DNA from: Anaerolineales bacterium
GTDB taxonomy: Bacteria > Chloroflexota > Anaerolineae > 4572-78 > J111
Reading direction: 5' to 3'
DNA: 64,000 bases
Assembly (NCBI GenBank): GCA_020634855.1
Contig: JACKAU010000002.1
Span: 868,001-932,000, forward strand
A program made the position numbers and the translations under genes. Positions 8,171-15,655 of this stretch are shown one piece after another (position 1 is the first letter of the stretch; the number at the start of each line of letters is the position of its first letter). The notes beneath the pieces were generated by a model, which did no database searches, had not been told where the DNA came from, and saw only the letters and a list, made by a program, of their open reading frames with translations.

Positions 8171-11100
8171 TGTTGCGCTAGATGTAAGCTCAAGGCTCCT
8201 ATCCGATAGGAGCGTTTCCGCCGCCCTCCATATATCCCGCGAGCGACCTCTTATCCGCGCTGCCGCCACGACTCCCGGTGGTAAACTCTTGGCCGCGGCC
8301 TCGATGTGTTGCCCGACCGTATCAGCAAACCAGCGGGACTTAGCCACAGGTGGATAGCGCGAAATCAGGGCATACAGTTCCACCGCCCGCCCTATTTGTC
8401 CCTGATCGGCCAGAAATAGGGATATGACAGGCAAGGCCGCATATAGAGGCATAAAGGCCCGACTTTCTACGCCAAGCTGTAGTGCCTCGGCCAGATGTTT
8501 CCTGGCTTGGGCCAGGTTCTCCAGCTTATAGAGTGTATAGCCCAGCGTGCCCAGAACCAGCCCCCATTCATTACGTTGTCCAGTCGTTTGGAACTCGGGA
8601 ACACTTTTTTGTAGGACAACTAGCGCCTCATCATACCTATCCAAGGCCAACAACGTCTGGCCCAAAAACCAGCGGGTAATTGCTTCTTGTGTCCCAATTT
8701 CCTGATAGAGGGCAAGGGCGTGTTCAATCTGGCTGCGGGCTTGCTCATAATTGCCCAGGTGGCAGTTGCCGTAACCTAGCCAGGCGTGGACCAAGGCTAT
8801 GCTGGAACGTGCGCCCTGGTCGCTGTAAATGGGCAGACATTCGGCCAACATCGTCTGTCCTGCGACAAACTCACCCGCCCAGGTCAGGATCAGGCCGGCA
8901 GAGAGAAATCCCCGGGCCAAACTTCTTTGGTCACCAAATTCCTGCTCAATCTTCAAAATTTCATGAGCCAGGCGGGCCGCTTCCTCAAACCGACCTTGTG
9001 GCAAGGCATTGTAGGCCAGGCAAGTGAGCGCAGAAGCCCTACCCGGCCGGTAGCCGAGCGTTTGGCAAACAGCCAAACTTTCTTCAATCAGGGCCTGGGC
9101 ACGCTCGAAATGACTGGCGTTGCTGGTTGCATTGCCCATCTCCCGCAGCAGTTGGGCAGTAAGCCAGTCGTTTCCAAGCGATTCATTTATCGCCAAACCT
9201 TGTGTGAATAACAAAATGGCTTTTGCCGGATTATACCATTCAGTTTCTCCCATAATCCACAGAGCGTAGGCTTTTTCGGCCCGAATATCCTGCCCGGCTG
9301 AGGCCAGGTCATCCAAAAGGGTGAGACTCTCGTGCTGGTGCTGTCGGGCTACCGGGAATCGGCCCAGCATGAAATTGAAGCGGCCTTGCTCGGTTAAGGC
9401 TTTGGCCCGCACCCGAACGCCATCCTTTGAAGTGACAGAGGTCAGTTTCTCGGCGGCTACACGACACAGCCCCTCACCCTCTTGCCACCGTATCCGCCAG
9501 TAATAGAAATCGGCCAGGGAAAAAATCGCTTGATCCAAATATTCAACATATCCCTGATCAGCGGCCCAATTCCAGGCCGCTTTGATATTTTCAAGCGCCA
9601 CTTCAATCTCGGTCAGGACGGTTTGATGCCGAGGACCTTTCAAATCATTTTCTTGCTGATGGAGAAAGGCACAGTAATAAGCACTGTGCTGGTCGCGGAC
9701 GGTGGCCTCCAGCCCTTGGTGAGCCAATTTCTCCGCTGCAAATTGACGTAGCAGTTCGTGAATGTCGTAGCGATCCTCACCTGCTCGATAGATGAGCGAC
9801 TTATTGATCAGGGTCATCAAATCGCGTAATGAGGCCCCCGCGATCGCTTGGGCGGCTGCTTTGGTAAAGCCTCCCCGAAAAATAGCGATCTGTTGAAAGA
9901 CCGCTTGCTCAGGTTTCGACAGAAGTTGCCAGGAGTGGTCAAAGATGGTCCGTATGCTGCGCTGCCGGGTAGGCAGGTTACGCAAATCCGTTTCTAAAAA
10001 GTCAAGGCTGTGCTTGATCTCAGCGGCAATTTCTTGGGGGGACAGCATTTCCAGCCAGGCTGCCGCCAGCAAAATGGCAAGCGGCATCCCCTCTACCAGT
10101 TGGCAGATGTGGACGACGAATTCGACATTCTCACCGGTCAACTCAAAGTCCGGTTGTACCCGGCGGGCACTTTGCTCAAACAGGCGGATCGCACCATAGG
10201 CGGCCGCGTCATCCGTGCGATCAAACGTGGGGACGTCGATCCCGCTGATTGGGAACCGCTGCTCTTCCTGTAGCTTTAAGCACTCCCGCGAGGTGGCGAT
10301 GATCTTAACCTCAGGCGCGGTTCTAAGAATGGTGGTGATCAACTGAGAAACCTCGTCTCCACTCTCAGAATCGTTCAGTAAATGCTCCAGATTATCCAGA
10401 ATGAGGAGCATCTCTTTTTCACGCAGATAATCGAGGATCTGTTGCTGGGTGGTGCCCCCTTCATAAAAAGAGAAGTCCAGGGCTTCGGCAATGGTCGGAA
10501 CAATATCCCCGGTTTGATCAATCGGAGCCAGTGGAACAAAGTAGACCCCTTGGCCGAATCGGGGCAGTTGGCTGGCCCCGATCTCCAGCGCCAGGCGGGT
10601 TTTGCCCATCCCACCGGAGCCGAGAATGGTGAGCAAGCGCACGTTCGGCGTGGCGATAAGCTCGTCCAGAGCAGCCAATTCTGACTCGCGGCCAATAAAG
10701 GGAGTTGGTTGGGGCGGCAGGTTGTGTAGAGGGGAAGGTAGGGAGCGAGGGGATAATTCGGGCAGAGGAGCAGCGGGACCGGGGGGCAAGGGCGAAAGTT
10801 TAGATACGCTTCGGTTCACTATCCCATCCCGAATTTGGACGTACAACGTCGTTGTTTCCGCCCCCGGCTCGGCACGTAACTCGTCGGCCAACACCTGGCG
10901 ACACGTCTCATATTGGGCCAGGGCCGCGCCCCGTTGACCGTTGAGGGCCAGCAAACGCATCATCTGGCGATGCGCTTCCTCCCGCCACGGCTCCAAGGCC
11001 AGCAAGCAGCGGGTGTAATCAATCGCCTGCGCTCGTCCGGCGGCGTCCTGCTCGGTAAAGTGGGCGGCCAGGGTGTGCAACGCACGCAGGGCTAATTCTT

Positions 11101-11548
11101 TCAGCCGGACCTGCTGAACCAACACCCAATCCTCAAACTCGGGGGCGTTGCGAACATAGAAGTCACCCAGAAAATGCCCCTCATACAATTGAACTGCTGC
11201 TTGTAATTGCTCAATCGAACTATTATTCACTCCGGCTTCAAACGCGGCCACATCTACCCAAAAATCACTCTCCTCATTCAAAGCCACCGTCTGGCGGGTA
11301 ATAGTTAGATGCTCCCCGACCACCGGGCGCAAGGTACTCAAGGCTTTGCTCAAGTTATCCCTGGCTTTAGCTTCAGGCATCCCGCCCCACAACAACCCGG
11401 CCAGAGCCGACCGGCTGTGAGGTCGAGTGGCGACGGTCAGGTAGATAAGCAAGGCCAGAGTCTTGGCAGCCCGCAAATCATTCAGCGGTATCCCGTTTCG
11501 ATGAATGTCGAGCCGGCCTAAAAGCCTTAATTCCAACATGTTTGACAT
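8093..11548 (-). CDS. SARP-type regulator: OmpR-like wHTH + BTAD + NB-ARC + TPR
   Basis: 1151 residues. Residues 5-90 form an OmpR-like winged helix and about 95-240 a BTAD domain, the layout of SARP/AfsR activators. Residue 284 onward (FIGRESELAALDELI) begins a STAND ATPase with Walker A GSGGMGKT (310-317) and Walker B LLILDNLEH. The rest is a long array of TPR-like helices, presumably a ligand or partner sensor. STAND proteins switch through nucleotide-driven oligomerisation. The last ~25 residues (PPVHNLPLQPTSFIGRED) repeat the linker and ATPase start seen near residue 275; they come from the degraded paralogue lying downstream, so the native C-terminus has been replaced. The start at 11548 has a weak ribosome-binding site and M4 is an alternative. 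Confidence 0.88.
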   Translation of the reverse strand: MSNMLELRLLGRLDIHRNGIPLNDLRAAKTLALLIYLTVATRPHSRSALAGLLWGGMPEAKARDNLSKALSTLRPVVGEHLTITRQTVALNEESDFWVDVAAFEAGVNNSSIEQLQAAVQLYEGHFLGDFYVRNAPEFEDWVLVQQVRLKELALRALHTLAAHFTEQDAAGRAQAIDYTRCLLALEPWREEAHRQMMRLLALNGQRGAALAQYETCRQVLADELRAEPGAETTTLYVQIRDGIVNRSVSKLSPLPPGPAAPLPELSPRSLPSPLHNLPPQPTPFIGRESELAALDELIATPNVRLLTILGSGGMGKTRLALEIGASQLPRFGQGVYFVPLAPIDQTGDIVPTIAEALDFSFYEGGTTQQQILDYLREKEMLLILDNLEHLLNDSESGDEVSQLITTILRTAPEVKIIATSRECLKLQEEQRFPISGIDVPTFDRTDDAAAYGAIRLFEQSARRVQPDFELTGENVEFVVHICQLVEGMPLAILLAAAWLEMLSPQEIAAEIKHSLDFLETDLRNLPTRQRSIRTIFDHSWQLLSKPEQAVFQQIAIFRGGFTKAAAQAIAGASLRDLMTLINKSLIYRAGEDRYDIHELLRQFAAEKLAHQGLEATVRDQHSAYYCAFLHQQENDLKGPRHQTVLTEIEVALENIKAAWNWAADQGYVEYLDQAIFSLADFYYWRIRWQEGEGLCRVAAEKLTSVTSKDGVRVRAKALTEQGRFNFMLGRFPVARQHQHESLTLLDDLASAGQDIRAEKAYALWIMGETEWYNPAKAILLFTQGLAINESLGNDWLTAQLLREMGNATSNASHFERAQALIEESLAVCQTLGYRPGRASALTCLAYNALPQGRFEEAARLAHEILKIEQEFGDQRSLARGFLSAGLILTWAGEFVAGQTMLAECLPIYSDQGARSSIALVHAWLGYGNCHLGNYEQARSQIEHALALYQEIGTQEAITRWFLGQTLLALDRYDEALVVLQKSVPEFQTTGQRNEWGLVLGTLGYTLYKLENLAQARKHLAEALQLGVESRAFMPLYAALPVISLFLADQGQIGRAVELYALISRYPPVAKSRWFADTVGQHIEAAAKSLPPGVVAAARIRGRSRDIWRAAETLLSDRSLELTSSATPPPVHNLPLQPTSFIGREDELAEIT

Positions 11549-11903
11549 TGGGTTTCCATATTCGTGATTAATTCGTGATTTTTTCCAGAGCGGCTGTTAT
11601 GGTGGAGGCGTACTCCATTATAACACAGTTGAACCTATTTAGATAGGGCGTTCCCCAAAGGCCCAAAGATAGCAACTCTAGGAGCGATGAGGTCATTTTT
11701 TCAGGATCGGCCCCGGTATCACACCTTGCTGGTGACCTTTTGGGAGCCGTTCACAATGGGCAATCTAGCCAGGTACGCCACTTACACCCAGGTTGGGAAT
11801 TGTCTACTTGTTGAAAAGTAGAATGTTTCCAGACTAAAAGTTACGCCTCGGCAGAAACCAGGCTTTAAGACGTCTTTGATTATCGATGAAAGGAGCATTA
11901 AAA

Positions 11904-12590
11904 ATGAGCAAGCAGAAAATTCTCTTGGGAGTGGTTCTTGTTTTTGGCCCGGTTATTATGGCGATCACACTATTTCCGGTTGAAATGGTCAAAGCAGAAG
12001 GGCCGACCCACATCACTACTCGCTCGACCTATGGCTGGCAGGATGTAGATCATTCGGTAGGGACGACCAAGCTCCTACGAAATCGTCTGGGGCTGACCGC
12101 CGTTTTTGATACCACGTCCTTACCACCGGATCAAACAGGAGGCGTTTGGTTTATTATTTTCAACGATCCCGCCCAATGTTCCACTAGACCTTGCACCCTG
12201 CCTGATGATTTATTGAGTCCTAATGTTTCCAGTGATCTTCATTTTGTCAAAGGACAAATCATTAACAGTGTGGGTAAGTCTTCCTTTGCTGGCCACTTGA
12301 GAGTGGGCGATACATCTGTCTCCGGTCGAGCGGTACTGGGCCTGGATGAGGTCGCCCTGACAGCGCCTTACAGGGCCGAAGTTTGGGTTGTCTTTCAAAA
12401 TTACGAACCGGTATTGACTGAGCAGGATACTCAAGTTCAAATAAAAACCTATTTGGAGAATTGTCGAGTGTATTTAGGGTTTGGTACGCTTATGGCTAAC
12501 TCTACAAAACTACGAAATGAGGGAGGATGTTCAACCCTTCAATTCTCACTGCATGAAGGGAATGGTCAGATACCCTTCGCTATAAAGTAG
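11904..12590 (+). CDS. secreted protein of unknown function
   Basis: 228 residues starting at the ATG at 11904, preceded by AAAGGAG at suitable spacing; the frame opens six codons earlier. A signal peptide is evident: basic MSKQK, then the hydrophobic stretch ILLGVVLVFGPVIMAITLF, with cleavage probably near VKAEG. The mature part is beta-rich with four cysteines, including the close pair in CSTRPC, and carries no recognised catalytic motif. I do not recognise the family. A fragment of a DUF4242 gene follows directly (12600-12690). The 355 bases upstream (11549-11903) show no other feature. Confidence 0.7.
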   Translation: MSKQKILLGVVLVFGPVIMAITLFPVEMVKAEGPTHITTRSTYGWQDVDHSVGTTKLLRNRLGLTAVFDTTSLPPDQTGGVWFIIFNDPAQCSTRPCTLPDDLLSPNVSSDLHFVKGQIINSVGKSSFAGHLRVGDTSVSGRAVLGLDEVALTAPYRAEVWVVFQNYEPVLTEQDTQVQIKTYLENCRVYLGFGTLMANSTKLRNEGGCSTLQFSLHEGNGQIPFAIK

Positions 12591-12599
12591 AAGTCAGCA

Positions 12600-12690
12600 G
12601 GTACGCCAACATGCCCGGCAAGCGGGGTTTCCGGCCAATCGTGTTTCAGAGATCAAGATAATTATTGACCCTACGACCGCCGAAGGTTAG
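12600..12690 (+). pseudogene. 3' remnant of a DUF4242 gene
   Basis: In frame to TAG 12688-12690 this reads RQHARQAGFPANRVSEIK then IIIDPTTAEG, nearly identical to the last 28 residues of the intact DUF4242 protein at 18469-18744. The DNA match continues past the stop (CAACAACGCATAACTCGCAG against CAACAACTCATAACTCGCAG). The 5' two thirds are missing. It is evidence of duplication and loss within this region. Confidence 0.85.
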
Positions 12691-12789
12691 CCTGCAACAA
12701 CGCATAACTCGCAGCCAGCTAACTTTACATTTTTGCTAGCCTGGCCAGCCAAGAATGAACTACTCTTTACTTACTGAAAGGAAACCACT

Positions 12790-13950
12790 ATGCAAAGTCC
12801 TGCGTTATCCCGTAGAGAGCTTCTCGTTGCCGGCGGGGCTACAATGGCAACTATGGCCTTATTGAACTCTCGCTTAACCCAAGCCGCGCCCCTGCGGCAG
12901 GGCGAGGTCGTGCTACCCTGGCTGGATCAGCCGGAGGAAAACCCGGTACCGGAGGTGATCGACAACCAGCTTGTCTGGGAAGAGGTTAACGCCTGGATCA
13001 CGCCCAATGACCAGTTTTTTGGCATTGCTCACTATGAGTGGCCGGAGATCAATGCCGACCAGTGGCAGTTGGCCGTCGATGGCCTGGTTGAGAATCCGCT
13101 GATCCTATCCCTGGATGAACTCAAGGTTCGCCCGCGCCAGGAGTTGACCTATACCCTCGAATGTTCGGGTAATAGCGGGTTGCCTTTCTTTGATGGCGGC
13201 ATCGGCAATGCCAGGTGGGTGGGAACGCCGCTGGCGCTCCTGTTGGAGGAGGCGGGAGTACTAAAAGAGGGCATCGAAGTTGTCTTCTTTGGCGCGGACA
13301 AAGGCGAAGAGACCGTCCGCGATACGCCGATGGTCCAGCACTTTGCCCGCAGCATGTCGCTGGCCGACGCCATGCATTCCGGTAATCTGCTCTCTTACGA
13401 GATGAATGGCGAACCCTTGCCTGATCGCAACGGCGCGCCGCTGCGGTTGATTGCCCCCGGCTGGTACGGCATTGCCAACGTCAAGTGGCTGGAACGCATC
13501 GAGATTTGGGATACGCGGCTGGCCAATCGCTTTATGGCCCGCGACTATGTGACCATTCGGCAGGTCGGTACCGCAGCCGAACCTAAATGGACCGAGTCCT
13601 GGGTAGGGAAGGCGCGGCTCAAATCCGCACCGGCGCGAGTCGTTCAAAATGGCGACCAATACCGTATCGAAGGCGCTGCCTGGGGCGCACCGATTAGATC
13701 GGTGGAGGTTCGCCTTAATGCTGGCCCCTGGCAAAGCGCCGAGCTGGTCCCCGGCCAACAGAGCGAATATACCTGGAATTTCTGGACCTTTGATTGGACC
13801 GATGCCACTTCGGGCGAACACGCGATCACAACCCGGGCCACCGACACCACTGGCCAAGTTCAGCCCACGCAGGATGATCCACTGATTGCTAACAAAATCA
13901 CCTACTGGGAGAGCAACGGCCAGATCACCCGACGAGTAAATATCACCTAG
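12790..13950 (+). CDS. Tat-exported molybdopterin-dependent oxidoreductase, sulfite-oxidase family
   Basis: 386 residues. The N-terminus is a twin-arginine signal (SRRELLVAGG, then an Ala-rich stretch ending at QAAP), so the folded cofactor protein is exported. Residues about 85-250 are the oxidoreductase molybdopterin-binding domain, with C125 in TLECSGN as the molybdenum-ligating cysteine and GIANVKWLERIEIW at its end. Residues about 270-385 form the immunoglobulin-like Mo-co dimerisation domain. The substrate (sulfite or an organic sulfoxide) cannot be decided. A clear GAAAGGAAACC site precedes the ATG. It is followed in the same direction by a DUF4242 gene. Confidence 0.9.
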   Translation: MQSPALSRRELLVAGGATMATMALLNSRLTQAAPLRQGEVVLPWLDQPEENPVPEVIDNQLVWEEVNAWITPNDQFFGIAHYEWPEINADQWQLAVDGLVENPLILSLDELKVRPRQELTYTLECSGNSGLPFFDGGIGNARWVGTPLALLLEEAGVLKEGIEVVFFGADKGEETVRDTPMVQHFARSMSLADAMHSGNLLSYEMNGEPLPDRNGAPLRLIAPGWYGIANVKWLERIEIWDTRLANRFMARDYVTIRQVGTAAEPKWTESWVGKARLKSAPARVVQNGDQYRIEGAAWGAPIRSVEVRLNAGPWQSAELVPGQQSEYTWNFWTFDWTDATSGEHAITTRATDTTGQVQPTQDDPLIANKITYWESNGQITRRVNIT

Positions 13951-14055
13951 CGTAGTTTAAAGTCCATCTCTATTTCGCCCACCGATGAGGGCCGCTGTAG
14001 TTAAGCTCACCACTAAACCGCAAAATAAACATTACATCAATGAAAGGAAGAAACA

Positions 14056-14307
14056 ATGCCTCTATTTATGGATATTCACAAAAATGTTGAAGGTTTAACC
14101 GCCGAGGCAGCCGCCGAGGCCCACGTCAAGGACCTTGAAGTGCAAGGCAAGTATGGCGTGAAGTATTTGCACTACTGGCTCAACGAAGCAGAAGGCACGG
14201 TCTTCTGTTTGTGCGAAGCGCCCAACAAGGAAGCGGCTGAGGCCGTCCACCGCGAGGCCCACGGCGGCGTCGCCGATGAGATCATTGAAGTTAAAGAAGG
14301 CCATTAG
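14056..14307 (+). CDS. DUF4242 (SCO4226-type, possible nickel-binding) protein
   Basis: 83 residues, a ferredoxin-like small protein starting MPLFMDIHKNVEGLT. Residues that could bind metal in this family are visible: H9, the pair KYLHYW, then CLCEAP and HREAHGG. A characterised streptomycete member, SCO4226, binds nickel; the cellular role is unclear. AAAGGAAG lies ahead of the ATG. The second intact DUF4242 gene of this window (18469-18744) belongs to a different subgroup (MPKYVIEREMPGAG). A strong hairpin follows the stop. Confidence 0.85.
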   Translation: MPLFMDIHKNVEGLTAEAAAEAHVKDLEVQGKYGVKYLHYWLNEAEGTVFCLCEAPNKEAAEAVHREAHGGVADEIIEVKEGH

Positions 14308-14318
14308 GAGCTTGGCTG

Positions 14319-14346
14319 GCCCCTGCTAACGCCGGGTAGCAGGGGC
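14319..14346 (+). terminator. hairpin after DUF4242 gene
   Basis: A ten-bp perfect stem GCCCCTGCTA/TAGCAGGGGC with an 8-base loop begins 12 bases after the stop codon; only TTAATG follows, so the T-run is weak. A matching hairpin with the same preceding bases (TAGGAGCTTGxCTGG) sits at 23400-23429. Confidence 0.6.
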
Positions 14347-14510
14347 TTAATGATATTACTCGGTATTCTCCTGTTTTGCTTATGGTGTGACGGCAATTTA
14401 TGTTGAGCGGCCCTCCCTATCGGGCCACCTGTCCGAATTTGCCGGTACTGACGGAGTGAATTGACTCTCGGCTCGGAGCGTAGAGCGCATATGGGTTCAA
14501 ACTATGACGG

Positions 14511-14747
14511 CTACTGCCAATGACTCGATCCGATCACGGCCAGAGGTAGGACCCGATCACTGGCAGTGACTCGATCCGATCACTGGCAGTGACTCGATCC
14601 GATCACTGGCAATGACTCGACCGATCACTGGCAATGACTCGACCCGACCACTGCCAGTCACCTGATCCGATCACTGGAAGCGACTCGACCTGATCACTGC
14701 CAGTGACTCGATCCAACTACTGGCAGTGACTCGATCCAACCACTACC
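14511..14747. repeat. tandem 23-bp iteron array, about ten units
   Basis: Units repeat with a 23-base period (one unit is 22). The consensus contains a near-palindrome CACTGSCAGTG and then CTCGATCCGAT. Central units are almost identical and outer ones degrade. The array lies about 70-90 bases upstream of a promoter candidate and 190 bases upstream of an HU/DUF4469 gene. Repeats touch each other without unique spacers, so this is not CRISPR. The rest of 14347-14936 holds the promoter and operator listed separately. Confidence 0.85.
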
Positions 14748-14813
14748 ATACTTTTCTAACGTCTTTGAACCATTTTCATACGCAACCTGACTAAAATCTG
14801 CATAAAACTACAA

Positions 14814-14842
14814 CAGACAGCCGACTATTCTTCCGATATACT
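14814..14842 (+). promoter_or_regulatory. promoter candidate for the HU/DUF4469 gene
   Basis: CAGACA (14814-14819), a 17-base spacer and TATACT (14837-14842) give a fair sigma-70-type promoter directed at the gene starting at 14937. The assignment rests on spacing and hexamer match only. Confidence 0.45.
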
Positions 14843-14861
14843 GTGATTACCACCTTTCTAA

Positions 14862-14899
14862 AGGTGACAGTCATTGGTCACAATAAGTGACTGTCACCT
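14862..14899. promoter_or_regulatory. perfect 12-bp inverted repeat, operator or leader hairpin
   Basis: AGGTGACAGTCA (14862-14873) and TGACTGTCACCT (14888-14899) are exact reverse complements separated by 14 bases that contain a further GGTCAC. The element lies between the promoter candidate and the ribosome-binding site of the HU/DUF4469 gene. GTGAC also occurs in most units of the 23-bp array upstream, which fits one protein binding both, as inference. Confidence 0.6.
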
Positions 14900-14936
14900 A
14901 CCGCAAAACCTCAGATTGACCAGGAGTTAAGCCGCC

Positions 14937-15655
14937 ATGAGTTCATCCTACAAGCTTTATAAAAGTAACTACAGTAACGACGATAATCAATACTACGCCA
15001 AGGTTCAACACCATGAGGTGATGACCGAAGAGGATATCATCGACATGATGATGCTGAACGGGTCACCCTTCTCCAAGGCCGATACCCAAGCCATCATCAA
15101 CAAATATCACGATACCATCAATATCGCCGCTCGCAATGGCCGGCAGGTGGTCACCCGCAACGTCCGCTATAGCTTTACCATCAAAGGCGTCTTCAACGGC
15201 CCGCAAGACCAATTGGATACCCATCGCCACCAAATTGTGGCCAATGTGCTGCCGGTCCCGATTTCAAAGAAGCGGTTGAAAACAGCGTCCCCATAGCCAA
15301 GGAAGCTGCCTACAAGAAAAGACCGGAATTGGATGGCTGTGTTAATCTCCACAAAGGTGCGTCCGACGCCGAACTGTCGCCCGGTCACAACGCTCGCATC
15401 ATTGGCAACCAGCTTCGCTTTGACCAGGACGACCCGCTGCAAGGTCTATTTATCGTGCCGGTTGATGACAACGGGATTACCCACCACAGCCAGGCCGTAC
15501 GGGTAGAAGAGTTCGCCCGTATCGCCCCCAAAGAGATCACTTTTCGCGTACCCGACACCTTAAGCCCCGGCCTCTACAAGCTAGAAGTCCGGGCTAAATA
15601 CCGCAGGAGCAGTCTGCGTACCGGTCAGCTTGAAACCGTACTCACGGTCAGGTAA
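14937..15655 (+). pseudogene. HU-like DNA-binding + DUF4469 protein, frameshifted
   Basis: Two frames together form one protein of about 239 residues. The first (14937 to about 15248) starts after CAGGAGTTAAGCC and encodes an HU/HIG-like N-terminal domain (YYAKVQHHEVMTEEDIIDMM; GRQVVTRNVRYSFTIKGVF). The second, shifted by one base, continues AAGPDFKEAVENSVPIAKE and runs through an Ig-like DUF4469 domain (RIIGNQLRFDQDDPLQGLF; LSPGLYKLEVRAKY) to the stop at 15653-15655. A single missing base near 15248 explains the break. That could be a real mutation, programmed slippage or a sequencing error. The first frame alone ends at 15296. HU/DUF4469 proteins are thought to bind DNA. A partial second copy lies at 26399-26672. 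Confidence 0.8.

Noticed and set aside
14511..14747. Possible CRISPR array
   Set aside because: Units abut with no unique spacers, the unit is only 23 bases, and no cas genes are present. The same applies to 26171-26373 and 47540-48192.
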